NCBI GenBank assembly: GCA_002342685.1
Contig: DDQN01000052.1
Location: 1-35,449 of the forward strand
DNA from: Vibrio sp. UBA2441
GTDB taxonomy: Bacteria; Pseudomonadota; Gammaproteobacteria; Enterobacterales; Vibrionaceae
Length of the DNA stretch: 35,449 nt
Reading direction: 5' to 3'
In this document: positions 1 to 5,845 of the stretch, in pieces
Layout of the letters: every line of letters begins with the position of its first letter
Numbering within the stretch: position 1 is the stretch's first letter
Notes under the pieces: generated by a model
Told to the model about the DNA's origin: nothing
What the model saw: the letters and a program-made list of their open reading frames with translations, nothing else
Database searches by the model: none
Made by a program: the position numbers and the translations under genes

Positions 1-25
1 GGATTGCTCCGGAATATGCAGCCGG

Positions 26-223
26 TCAAGAGGGTATTTGTAAGCCGGTCCACCCCATGGCTGGCCACCATGCCCATATATAACTCGAATCTGTCACTAA
101 GTTTACGACAAACAATAAACCTATAACCACGAGGTAAGTTATTAAATGAGAGTAGAAACTTTTAATTGCTCGCACTTGATCAGTCACCAACCCGACACAT
201 TTATGACAGTTAAATAAATTCAA
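26..223 (-). pseudogene. 2TM-domain protein, truncated or frameshifted remnant
   Basis: A 65-codon minus-strand frame contains the first half of a 2TM domain: a basic region followed by a hydrophobic helix (ITYLVVIGLLFVVNLVT) and the family-like stretch YIWAWWPAMGW. The normal second helix after GWG is missing; the frame stops after GLQIPS. A neighbouring frame stays open from this point to the window edge, so a frameshift is possible, but that frame does not look like a second helix. The only start for this frame is a TTG at 223 or an internal GTG, and no good Shine-Dalgarno is visible. In related cassettes this domain is often fused to an N-terminal helix-turn-helix, which is absent here. 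Decayed cassette gene is the best reading; a short real peptide cannot be excluded. Confidence 0.45.
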
Positions 224-271
224 TAGGTTAAGAAGGAATACACCCCCAAACTTTATGTAGAAACATCACGC

Positions 272-303
272 ATACTGAATCACTCTTAAGCAACTTATTA
301 TGT
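272..303 (-). other. Degenerate attC start (R''/L'' half)
   Basis: On the minus strand, CATAATAAGTTGCTTAAGAG followed by TGATTC closely matches the start of the attC that follows the RNase H gene (1072-1097). A convincing R' end is not visible before the 2TM remnant, so this is probably a decayed site. Confidence 0.4.
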
Positions 304-395
304 TTTAGTTGCCTCGACCTCATTTTCAACTGAGGCTTGAGATAATTCTTTGAAGTTCGATGACTCAGGAGAAAATGCCACGCGATAGCTGCCAA

Positions 396-414
396 ATTAA
401 GCGGCTTGTTAGAA
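396..414 (-). other. Degenerate attC start
   Basis: Minus-strand TCTAACAAGCCGCTTAA directly follows the stop codon at 417 and has the form of a Vibrio attC R''/L'' start. The remaining 100 bases towards 300 hold a small inverted repeat (GCCTCAGTT...) but no clear GGCGTTA end. Confidence 0.45.
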
Positions 415-416
415 CG

Positions 417-551
417 TTATTCAAATGTATCGAGGTCTATTTTGTACTTATCCAACACCTCTTGCATCTGAAGTTTTTTCTGACCTGCTGCAACTGCCAT
501 CACTTTTGCAGTTACATCCGAAATTTCACCTTTTGCAATACCCGCTTTTTT
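417..551 (-). pseudogene. Orphan 3' end of a cassette gene
   Basis: An open minus-strand frame of 44 codons ends at 417, exactly where an attC-like start follows, but it has no proper start: an in-frame stop lies at 552-554 and the first internal ATG is more than half-way through. The predicted tail is lysine/glutamate rich and helical (KLQMQEVLDKYKIDLDTFE at the C-terminus). It is not recognised. Immediately upstream lies the left half of another attC (553-577), so the piece looks like the C-terminal end of a cassette gene joined to a broken attC by deletion. Function unknown. Confidence 0.4.
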
Positions 552-552
552 T

Positions 553-577
553 CATCCCGCTTTAATTGCTTGTTATG
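553..577 (-). other. Truncated attC (left half only)
   Basis: Minus-strand CATAACAAGCAATTAAAGCG plus GGAT is a textbook start of a Vibrio attC, lying 17 bases after the stop of the membrane-protein gene at 594. The rest of the attC is missing; the sequence passes at once into the orphan gene end at 551. Confidence 0.5.
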
Positions 578-593
578 CTGCTTAACGCTTGTT

Positions 594-965
594 TTAGATA
601 AAAGCATAAATAAGGAAAACGCCAAATATCGAAGTGACTAATCCACCCAAACGAGCATATGGTTTAACCCTAGTAATTACCCAGTTTATCAATTGATTAA
701 ATCTGCGACGGCCAATCAAAGCTATAACTATTGCCGCTGTTAATGAAACCCAGCCAAACACCTCAATTGCGATTGGAAATTTGGATATGTCTGATTGCGT
801 GATTAAGCAGATACCTAAAAATACTCTTACAACAACAGCGAAAAAATGAATCCATAGTTTTTCTTGGTTGGACACCAGAAAACCGATAATAACCTTTGGA
901 TTAACAGTTAGTAATGCTCCAGATATTACAATCAAAAATCCAAATAAAATGATAAGTAGATTCAT
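594..965 (-). CDS. Cassette-encoded four-helix membrane protein
   Basis: Unrecognised 123-residue integral membrane protein. Four hydrophobic segments are visible: about residues 2-21 (LLIILFGFLIVISGALLTV), 38-56 (IHFFAVVVRVFLGICLI), 64-85 (PIAIEVFGWVSLTAAIVIALIG) and 104-122. A short basic loop (GRRRFNQLINW) separates helices 3 and 4. The ATG at 965 is supported by an AAAGGAG Shine-Dalgarno eight bases upstream. It sits in its own cassette between the attC of the RNase H cassette and a truncated attC. No catalytic residues or named domain can be seen, and the role is unknown. Confidence 0.7.
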   Translation of the reverse strand: MNLLIILFGFLIVISGALLTVNPKVIIGFLVSNQEKLWIHFFAVVVRVFLGICLITQSDISKFPIAIEVFGWVSLTAAIVIALIGRRRFNQLINWVITRVKPYARLGGLVTSIFGVFLIYAFI

Positions 966-995
966 ATGCAGACTCCTTTTGCAACAAAGCTATGT

Positions 996-1097
996 AATTA
1001 TAACTACTCAGATGTATTACCAAGCTGAAGATTATTCAGCGCGCGATGTGAAGAAAAGCACCATGCATTTCGAGTCACTCTTAGGCAGTTTGTTATG
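996..1097 (-). other. attC site of the RNase H cassette (right half degenerate)
   Basis: Starts on the minus strand at CATAACAAACTGCC then TAAGAGTGACTC, just after the RNase H stop codon. The far end (GTAGTTATAAT near 996-1003) retains only the GTTAT core of the R' box. The left half is clear, the right boundary is a guess. Confidence 0.5.
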
Positions 1098-1105
1098 TTT
1101 ATATA

Positions 1106-1873
1106 TTAGCCTGTACGTAAGGCTAATATTTCTGAAATATCGTCAGTTTCCCTAAAGAGCGATAAGCTTTCATCTTGAGACTCTATTGCCAAGACGGACA
1201 TTCTGTCCGCTAACTCATTACCTTCAATACCTACGTGCCCATTTACGTGATAGATAGTAATTTTGGACGCGATTTCTTGATACAGAGCATACGCTGGCTT
1301 GATGATATCTAAGTTTTTGATCTCTCCACCAGATTTAGTCCAACCTTTTTCCTCCCAACCGATAGCCCACTTCGTAATACAGTCAATTGAGTACTTTGAA
1401 TCACAGAAGATACCTACTGTATTCCCTTGTGACAGCTTTTCTTTAGCGAGTAGTAATGCTTGATTTAAACCGCGAAGCTCTGCTGTGTTATTTGTTCCAA
1501 ATGACTGATACAAGCCATACCATAGCTCACTTAGCTCGTTGTTTTTATATACGGACAATCCGGTGCCAGCCTCTCCCGGGTTTGGATCACAAGCACCATC
1601 AGTGTAGATCTTGACTTCAAACGGCATTGCATCTATTTGTTCTTGCGAAAGCGGCACCAACTTTAACTTACTGGCTTTTTTAACGATATTTGCTTTTGTT
1701 TTTGGGGCTTTCAACTTGGGTTTACTTCCAAACGCTGTTTCCGCCTCATCTAAGGTTGGAAAAGATTTAAATCTGGCACCAGCAAAGCCGTCAACTTGTG
1801 CTTTACACTGAGCCCAAGTTGTAAAAATACCAGTTTCACGACCTTTCCAAACAACATAATGCTTTTTAGCCAA
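1106..1873 (-). CDS. Ribonuclease HI with N-terminal hybrid-binding (viroplasmin-like) domain
   Basis: Predicted 255-residue RNase H that would cut the RNA strand of RNA-DNA hybrids. Residues 1-48 (KKHYVVWKGRETGIFTTWAQC... FKSFPTLDEAETAF) form the viroplasmin/hybrid-binding domain seen in eukaryotic RNase H1 and some bacterial enzymes. A basic linker (about 51-72) leads to the catalytic domain from about residue 85. The acidic set is complete: Asp92 (YTDGACDPNPG), Glu132 (TAELRGL), Asp158 (CDSKY) and Asp223 (ELADR), with His213 in VNGHVGIEGNE. The start is a TTG at 1873, supported by AGGAG seven bases upstream. It is a stand-alone integron cassette, additional to whatever housekeeping rnhA the host carries. 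No symbol is given because it is not the housekeeping gene. Confidence 0.9.
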   Translation of the reverse strand: MAKKHYVVWKGRETGIFTTWAQCKAQVDGFAGARFKSFPTLDEAETAFGSKPKLKAPKTKANIVKKASKLKLVPLSQEQIDAMPFEVKIYTDGACDPNPGEAGTGLSVYKNNELSELWYGLYQSFGTNNTAELRGLNQALLLAKEKLSQGNTVGIFCDSKYSIDCITKWAIGWEEKGWTKSGGEIKNLDIIKPAYALYQEIASKITIYHVNGHVGIEGNELADRMSVLAIESQDESLSLFRETDDISEILALRTG

Positions 1874-1905
1874 ACTGCTCTCCTAAGTTAAACTTCCCGT
1901 AGACA

Positions 1906-1984
1906 CATAACGACGCCTAAAAGAGTGAGCGAAGCGAGTCCTGCCCATGGTCCTTTGTGGACGCTCTTTGATGGCCTTATTATG
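1906..1984 (-). other. attC site
   Basis: 79-bp palindrome. On the minus strand it starts CATAATAAGGCCATCAAAGAG and ends CTCTTTTAGGCGTCGTTATG; outer CATAA pairs with TTATG and inner AAAGAG with CTCTTT. It lies between the stop of the gene at 1992 and the RNase H start. Confidence 0.85.
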
Positions 1985-1991
1985 TTTTTTA

Positions 1992-2312
1992 TTACTTACC
2001 ATAGGTCTCAAATGATTTCTCTAAACCTAAATGTATTTTGTACGTTACATATTTGGAAATCTGGAGGACATTATTTTCAAATTCTTCACGCTTCTTGATA
2101 GCATCCATTGATGGCCAGCCTTCGACTCCAATATAGTCCCATTCGTCATCCATGCCACTACACTGGATCATTGAAATAGCTTTCATACCCAATTCATCTA
2201 GATTAGCACGATCCTTAGCCATAAAATCGTTTCTCTGAGACTCTGGAAGTTCCATAAAATCTGATTTCATTTTAGCGCAAAACAATCTTACTATTGGTGT
2301 ATTTTCTTTCAT
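1992..2312 (-). CDS. Small cassette protein, possibly ferredoxin-like dimeric fold
   Basis: 106-residue soluble protein without signal peptide or membrane segment. It is not firmly recognised. The pattern (IVRLFCAKMK at the N-terminus, LPESQRNDFM helix, DDEWDYIGVEGWPSMDAIKKREEF in the middle, KYVTYKIHLGLEK near the end) resembles small dimeric alpha/beta-barrel proteins, in which a strand-helix-strand is followed by a GW-P-MDA helix. That is a weak similarity. The ATG at 2312 has AAGGA about nine bases upstream. It occupies one cassette between two good attC sites. Enzymatic function is unknown. Confidence 0.6.
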   Translation of the reverse strand: MKENTPIVRLFCAKMKSDFMELPESQRNDFMAKDRANLDELGMKAISMIQCSGMDDEWDYIGVEGWPSMDAIKKREEFENNVLQISKYVTYKIHLGLEKSFETYGK

Positions 2313-2344
2313 TGAAAGTTTTCCTTATTTTCCACAGTCCAGAA

Positions 2345-2456
2345 ACATAACGCCTGCATAACACATGCAAATATACTTGAAATTGACGTTTTAAAACGAG
2401 AAACACTCGGCAAACAGAGGTTACCGAGTGTAGTAAATCATGTTGATGCATTAGCT
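2345..2456 (-). other. attC site of the toxin-antitoxin cassette
   Basis: About 112 bp. On the minus strand it runs from AGCTAATGCATCAACATG to CATGTGTTATGCAGGCGTTATG; GCATcAACAtg pairs with catgTGTTaTGC. An internal ACTCGG/CCGAGT stem is present. The R'' box is degenerate. Its orientation matches the other attC sites although the genes in this cassette point the other way. Confidence 0.7.
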
Positions 2457-2462
2457 AGCTGT

Positions 2463-2477
2463 GTGCCAAAATGACAC
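2463..2477 (+). promoter_or_regulatory. Operator 1 of the toxin-antitoxin pair
   Basis: GTGCCAAAATGACAC is an imperfect palindrome (GTGYCA-N3-TGRCAC) repeated at 2518-2532. The two copies flank the promoter, which is typical of ribbon-helix-helix autorepression. Inferred, not proven. Confidence 0.65.
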
Positions 2478-2482
2478 CAAAC

Positions 2483-2511
2483 TTGTCAGCCCATAATAAT
2501 TGAACTACAAT
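2483..2511 (+). promoter_or_regulatory. Sigma-70 promoter of the toxin-antitoxin pair
   Basis: TTGTCA (2483-2488), a 17-base spacer and TACAAT (2506-2511) form a near-consensus promoter lying between the two operator palindromes and about 37 bases before the antitoxin start. Confidence 0.7.
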
Positions 2512-2517
2512 CTACTT

Positions 2518-2532
2518 GTGCCACTTTGACAC
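2518..2532 (+). promoter_or_regulatory. Operator 2 of the toxin-antitoxin pair
   Basis: GTGCCACTTTGACAC, second copy of the GTGYCA-N3-TGRCAC palindrome, 55 bases after the first and just downstream of the -10 box. Confidence 0.65.
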
Positions 2533-2547
2533 TAAATGGAGATTGTT

Positions 2548-2820
2548 ATGGCGACTACATTACCTCGTATTACAGCACGTGTAGATCTTGATACACAAGA
2601 ACTACTGTCACAAGCTGCGGCTATTGCTGGTATGTCTAGCATTAACTCATTTGTGCTTAGTGCTGCTGTAGAGAAAGCAAAAACTATTATGGAACGTGAG
2701 CGTGCTCTACAACTAAGTCAACAAGATGCTATGACTTTAATGACTGCGTTAGACCAGCCCGCTAAACCAAATAGCAAGTTACAAAAGGCGGCTTCACGTT
2801 ACATGGACAAAACACAATAA
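2548..2820 (+). CDS. DUF1778-type antitoxin (ribbon-helix-helix)
   Basis: Predicted antitoxin of a GNAT-type toxin-antitoxin pair (TacA/AtaR-like). The first 45 residues form the DNA-binding ribbon-helix-helix: TLPRITARVDLDTQELLSQA, then AGMSSINSFVLSAAVEKA. The remaining tail (about 46-90), rich in Gln, Lys and Ala, is the likely toxin-neutralising part. The start at 2548 (MATTLPRI) is chosen over the ATG at 2536 because TGGAG lies 6-7 bases before 2548 while the earlier ATG has no ribosome site. Its stop overlaps the toxin start by one base (TAATG). It is expected to repress its own promoter through the GTGYCA-N3-TGRCAC sites. It lies opposite to the cassette array direction. Confidence 0.88.
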   Translation: MATTLPRITARVDLDTQELLSQAAAIAGMSSINSFVLSAAVEKAKTIMERERALQLSQQDAMTLMTALDQPAKPNSKLQKAASRYMDKTQ

Positions 2821-3323
2821 TGGATACAGTCCAATTAGAAAAAGCTAAACATGACCGAAACCGCTTTGATTGTGGCATTACCGCACTCAATAATTACTTG
2901 AAAGTTATGGCTAGCCAACAAGCTAAGAAAGACAATACTCGTACTTTTGTCCTTGAAGATGAACAATGTTCTGAACACATTATCGGTTATTACACATTAA
3001 CTATGACACCGATTGATATTCAGGATTTACAAACTAAATTACAGAAGAAACATCACAGCGTAACTTCTGGTGGCTTAATTGCTCGATTAGCTGTTGACCA
3101 TAGATACAAAGGCAAAGGTTTCGGTGAATGGCTTTTAATTGATGCGCTTAGAAAACTATTAATGGCAAGTGAAACAGTAGCCTTTCCTGTCGTCATTGTT
3201 GACGCAAAAGACGGCGCTGAACATTTCTATGAAAAATACGGCTTCACCGCATTGCAAGACGCAGATAACAAACTATTTATTTCGATTGCAGACATTAGAG
3301 CTAGTATTGGTGAATTAGTTTAA
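2820..3323 (+). CDS. GNAT acetyltransferase toxin (TacT/AtaT-like)
   Basis: 167-residue GNAT-fold protein, the toxin partner of the preceding antitoxin. Family members acetylate the amino group of aminoacyl-tRNA and so block translation; that this copy does so is inferred. The acetyl-CoA P-loop is RYKGKGFG (residues 95-102), preceded by the GLIARLAVD strand, and the conserved C-terminal FYEKYGF holds the likely catalytic tyrosine (Tyr137). Length and the N-terminal H-D-R-N-R-FDCGITALNNYL motif fit the family well. The gene is translationally coupled to the antitoxin (TAATG). No terminator is visible after it; the attC of the GFA cassette follows 12 bases later, in opposite orientation. Confidence 0.9.
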   Translation: MDTVQLEKAKHDRNRFDCGITALNNYLKVMASQQAKKDNTRTFVLEDEQCSEHIIGYYTLTMTPIDIQDLQTKLQKKHHSVTSGGLIARLAVDHRYKGKGFGEWLLIDALRKLLMASETVAFPVVIVDAKDGAEHFYEKYGFTALQDADNKLFISIADIRASIGELV

Positions 3324-3334
3324 ACCTAGAAGCA

Positions 3335-3428
3335 GTTAACGCCAAGTTAACGTGCCGCAACGTACTAGGCGTAGACTTCGCGAAGCGAAATCGCCGAGCG
3401 TTGACTGTCACAGTTTAATGCCTTGTAT
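3335..3428 (-). other. attC site
   Basis: 94-bp palindrome after the GFA-family gene. On the minus strand: ATACAAGGCATTAAAC ... GTTAACTTGGCGTTAAC. A central perfect inverted repeat (TTTCGCTTCGCGAAG) supports folding into a hairpin. Confidence 0.85.
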
Positions 3429-3435
3429 GGCAATT

Positions 3436-3843
3436 TCACTTTCTAGATGGCTCGTGCCCTTCATACATAGGCAGCGTCGCCTCTAGCTCTTCCCAGTTCG
3501 CTTTTGACGTGATGAAGTTGTGAGAAACTGGACGTTCAGCAATGTCGCTGTCTATCGAGCCTAAGCGAATTCTTAACTTTTCTGGTTTCGATGAGTTTGA
3601 GCTATAAATTGGTGCGCCGCATTTAGAACAAAAATACTTTCGCTTACCCACGCTACTTTCATAATAATTCAGAGTGTTCTCTGCGTCTGTTACTTGAAGT
3701 TCAGACTTATTTACAAACCCGTTAGTGGCATACGCACTTCCACTGGCTTTTCGACAACGTGAACAGTGACAATAAATAGGTGCTGAAATCTCGCCATTCA
3801 AGGTGAATTGAATAGATCCACATAAACAACTTCCTTTGTACAT
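3436..3843 (-). CDS. GFA/CENP-V family zinc protein
   Basis: 135-residue protein of the glutathione-dependent formaldehyde-activating (GFA)/CENP-V family. Zinc-ligand cysteines are all present: Cys6 and Cys8 (CLCG), Cys25, Cys27 and Cys30 (CHCSRCRK), Cys72 and Cys75 (CSKCG). Most bacterial members have no proven substrate, so formaldehyde handling should not be assumed. The ATG at 3843 follows a GGAGG Shine-Dalgarno at good spacing. It fills one cassette between attC sites at 3335-3428 and 3876-3975. No signal peptide; cytosolic. Confidence 0.9.
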   Translation of the reverse strand: MYKGSCLCGSIQFTLNGEISAPIYCHCSRCRKASGSAYATNGFVNKSELQVTDAENTLNYYESSVGKRKYFCSKCGAPIYSSNSSKPEKLRIRLGSIDSDIAERPVSHNFITSKANWEELEATLPMYEGHEPSRK

Positions 3844-3875
3844 TTGACCTCCATTGTTGAGCTAAATGACCATTT

Positions 3876-3975
3876 GCCTAACGCCCTAATAATGGGCAAA
3901 AAATTGTTGGCTAAAATAGCGACGAAGGAGCAAAAGCCAACTGTTTTTTTGTCCTAGTTTAATTGCTTGTTAGGC
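3876..3975 (-). other. attC site
   Basis: 100-bp attC. On the minus strand: GCCTAACAAGCAATTAAACT ... GCCCATTATTAGGGCGTTAGGC. R'' and R' pair perfectly (GCCTAAC/GTTAGGC). The TAA stop of the upstream gene lies inside R''. Confidence 0.9.
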
Positions 3976-4440
3976 GCTACAGTATGGTACATAGTACTTA
4001 CTTGTCATATCAATAGGCTCTATATTCCCAGCCTCAAGCTTATATAAGTAACTCTTGTAGTGTTTGCCTAGAGACATACGGCCAAATCCCTCTGGGTCAC
4101 CAAATTCACCCTTTTTGTTTTTACACAAGCAAAACAAGCTACTGCCTTTGATTTCGTGTTCTTTTCCCTCATACCACACATGGTATTGGAGGCTTACTCC
4201 ATCAAAGCCTTTTAAAGGCTTGAGTACGTCGATTGATATAAGGTAATGTGAATAACCAAATTTCTCGTTTCCGTTATACTCGATTTTGTTGAAACTCGTA
4301 ACTTTTCCTTCCACAACAACATCTGCGGATTGAAAGCATTGCTGATAATTACGTTCCCAAAAATCATTATCTTCCGCAAAAGCAGGAATACAGTAAAATC
4401 CAATTAGAAATATAAATAGTTTCACGAAACTCGAACTCAT
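3970..4440 (-). CDS. Cassette-encoded exported protein
   Basis: 156-residue protein with a clear signal peptide: Lys7, hydrophobic core LFIFLIGFYCIP and a likely cleavage after AFA (residue 22). The mature part has a strand-rich VVVEGKVTSFNKIEY ... YLISIDVLKPLKG pattern, as seen in small periplasmic OB-like or TIMP-like proteins, and several cysteines (about 35, 104, 106 and 154) that could form disulfides. No named family is recognised. The stop codon lies within the attC R'' box. The ATG at 4440 is only a few bases past the previous attC and has no strong ribosome site, so expression may be weak. Function unknown. Confidence 0.75.
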   Translation of the reverse strand: MSSSFVKLFIFLIGFYCIPAFAEDNDFWERNYQQCFQSADVVVEGKVTSFNKIEYNGNEKFGYSHYLISIDVLKPLKGFDGVSLQYHVWYEGKEHEIKGSSLFCLCKNKKGEFGDPEGFGRMSLGKHYKSYLYKLEAGNIEPIDMTSKYYVPYCSA

Positions 4441-4445
4441 AGTGC

Positions 4446-4571
4446 GCCTAACGCCCGCTTAAGTAGCTGACAATGCAACCAATACACCTAAATTTACCAC
4501 CGAAATCACTGAAGCTAAACTGAGTTGAAAATACCAAGCGTTGACAGTCTGATTAAATTGCTTGTTATAAG
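4446..4571 (-). other. attC site (VCR-like)
   Basis: 126 bp. On the minus strand: CTTATAACAAGCAATTTAAT, then CAGACTGTCAACGC, ending GCTACTTAAGCGGGCGTTAGGC. This is the classic long Vibrio repeat form. Confidence 0.9.
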
Positions 4572-4579
4572 ACTTTTGA

Positions 4580-5119
4580 CTAACGAACTAAACCCAAAAT
4601 TTGTTTGAACACAGGCTCCCGACAGTCCTTTACAAGTTCATACAAACACATTTCTAAACCTGTAATTTCTACGCCGATACTTTGCAAACGATTAACGCCG
4701 AGCTGTTTATTTAAATAAGTTCGAGATGAAACACAATCACTGACAAGTTCAACTTTATAGCCTAATTCGAGCAAACCTTTTGCTGTTTGGTAAACACAAA
4801 TATGCGCTTCTATACCGCAAATAAGCCAGGTATCTACTTTTGGGCTTTTAATTGAGTTCAGGAAAGCCGAAGATTCACACCCGTTGAAAGAAAACTTAGT
4901 GATAGGTTCGTTATTATTAAGGAGTATATTTAGTTCTTTAACTGTAGGCCCCAATTTATCAGGGTTTTGCTCGAGAGTAACAATAGGTAATTCTAGAGCC
5001 TGAGCACCTTTGATTAGCTTCTGGCAGTTAGAAATAAAAACGTCACTGTCATGAACTAAACGAGCGAGTTTACCCTGAATATCAACGACGATAAGCCCAG
5101 TATTTTCTCTATTCAACAT
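4580..5119 (-). CDS. Isochorismatase-like hydrolase
   Basis: 179-residue cysteine hydrolase of the isochorismatase superfamily. The triad is visible: Asp13 (IVVDIQGKL), Lys75 (ITKFSFNG) and Cys108 (ICGIEAHICVYQT), with the usual cis-peptide region GIEA just before. The overall length and the ending (LVSDCVSSRT, ...GVEITGLEMCLYELV) resemble the YcaC/ISOC1-like branch, whose physiological substrates are mostly unknown; true isochorismate cleavage is unlikely without siderophore genes nearby. The ATG at 5119 follows a strong GGAGGGTGAT ribosome site. It is the most attI-proximal recognisable coding cassette, next to the glnS side. Confidence 0.9.
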   Translation of the reverse strand: MLNRENTGLIVVDIQGKLARLVHDSDVFISNCQKLIKGAQALELPIVTLEQNPDKLGPTVKELNILLNNNEPITKFSFNGCESSAFLNSIKSPKVDTWLICGIEAHICVYQTAKGLLELGYKVELVSDCVSSRTYLNKQLGVNRLQSIGVEITGLEMCLYELVKDCREPVFKQILGLVR

Positions 5120-5145
5120 ATCACCCTCCCAAGTTCAAATAAGTA

Positions 5146-5253
5146 TTATAACGCCTTACTAAGTGGCGCGATTGATTAGATATCCCAAGCCTGATGAACT
5201 CCAAGCCGAGAATGCCGAACGTTTTAGCGTCCACTTGAGTAATTTGTTAGAAG
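5146..5253 (-). other. attC site, last before glnS
   Basis: 108 bp. On the minus strand: CTTCTAACAAATTACTCAAG ... CCACTTAGTAAGGCGTTATA; ACTcAAGTGG pairs with CCACTTaGT. It would close a further cassette lying at 5254-5440, in which no convincing gene is seen. Confidence 0.85.
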
Positions 5254-5785
5254 CCGCCTTTGCCATTGAGCACTGATTATTGGCACAAGCCTTTAAAATT
5301 GAAATCAATGCTCGAAATTTGTAGAACTTACTTATGTTGAAACTTGACCATTGGCACGACCAAACAAGGCGCAACAAGTGAAACTGTAAAACAAGACTTG
5401 CCCGAACCACATATCACTTAACCTAGAGAATAAAAGGGTGCGATGAAAACCAAAACAACCTTAACCCTAAAACCTTTCAATGCAACAGGCGTTCTAACGC
5501 TTTCTAAACAGTTTTCATCCGTCTATTTCGTCAAAACTTAGCCTCTTAGTTTTGACGGCGACCATTGAGATAAAAACATTTCACAATAAATCAGCACCAT
5601 AGCAACTATACCACTTGTTGCATCAGCAAGAAGTTGAGATTTTGGTCTCATATCACACTTAAATATCTAGGGTTTTGTTGCTGTTTGTTTGAGCACATAA
5701 AAGAGCAATGATGTGACGTTGGGGTTCACGTTTACTGACTGTGGTGCCAATTAAACACATGACACTATGCGAAAAAGCCAGAAAC
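5254..5785. other. Gene-free junction between cassette array and glnS
   Basis: No convincing gene in this stretch of over 500 bases. The part up to about 5440 is probably the body of a non-coding or decayed cassette, because an attC follows it on the minus strand; a frame through it (83 codons) crosses the attC and is not credible. The rest holds a perfect 10-bp inverted repeat at 5529-5557 but no integrase, attI or tRNA that I can recognise. Confidence 0.5.
5529..5557. repeat. Perfect 10-bp inverted repeat
   Basis: CGTCAAAACT and AGTTTTGACG separated by a 9-base loop. There is no U-tract on either side, so it is not an ordinary terminator. Confidence 0.5.
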
Positions 5786-5816
5786 AAAAACGCCTAAGCG
5801 TATCAGGCTTAGGCGT
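5785..5816 (-). terminator. Terminator of glnS
   Basis: Stem ACGCCTAAGC / GCTTAGGCGT with a 7-base loop, followed on the minus strand by TTTTTG. It lies 30 bases beyond the glnS stop. Confidence 0.9.
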
Positions 5817-5845
5817 TTCGATTTAGCGAGCTTGGCTATAAGATA

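Larger units (their letters stand above)
1..5253 (-). mobile_element. Integron gene-cassette array (integrase not seen)
   Basis: A run of short genes, nearly all on the minus strand, is separated by 79-126 bp imperfect palindromes that begin with a (T)AACAAG-type R'' box and end with a GGCGTTA-type R' box, as Vibrio attC sites do. Five attC sites look complete and at least three more are degenerate. Minus-strand orientation puts the attI/promoter end on the high-coordinate side, yet that side runs straight into glnS with no intI or recognisable attI. The low-coordinate end runs off the window, so the array may continue. Content is typical of sedentary arrays: small unknowns, a toxin-antitoxin pair and stand-alone enzymes. 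Boundaries are inferred from the attC sites. Confidence 0.85.

Noticed and set aside
360..641. 93-codon plus-strand frame in the array
   Set aside because: Opposite to cassette direction, rich in Cys/Phe/His, and covers attC-like starts and the orphan gene end.
868..1155. 95-codon plus-strand frame
   Set aside because: Crosses an attC site and overlaps both the membrane-protein gene and the RNase H gene on the other strand.
5159..5410. 83-codon minus-strand frame
   Set aside because: It runs through the whole attC site at 5146-5253, has no ribosome site, and has an unusual Ser/Trp/Lys-rich composition. Similar frames are common by-products of Vibrio cassette DNA.
5254..5785. Search for an integron integrase or attI remnant
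   Set aside because: No frame with tyrosine-recombinase motifs is visible; the few short frames are under 90 codons and featureless.
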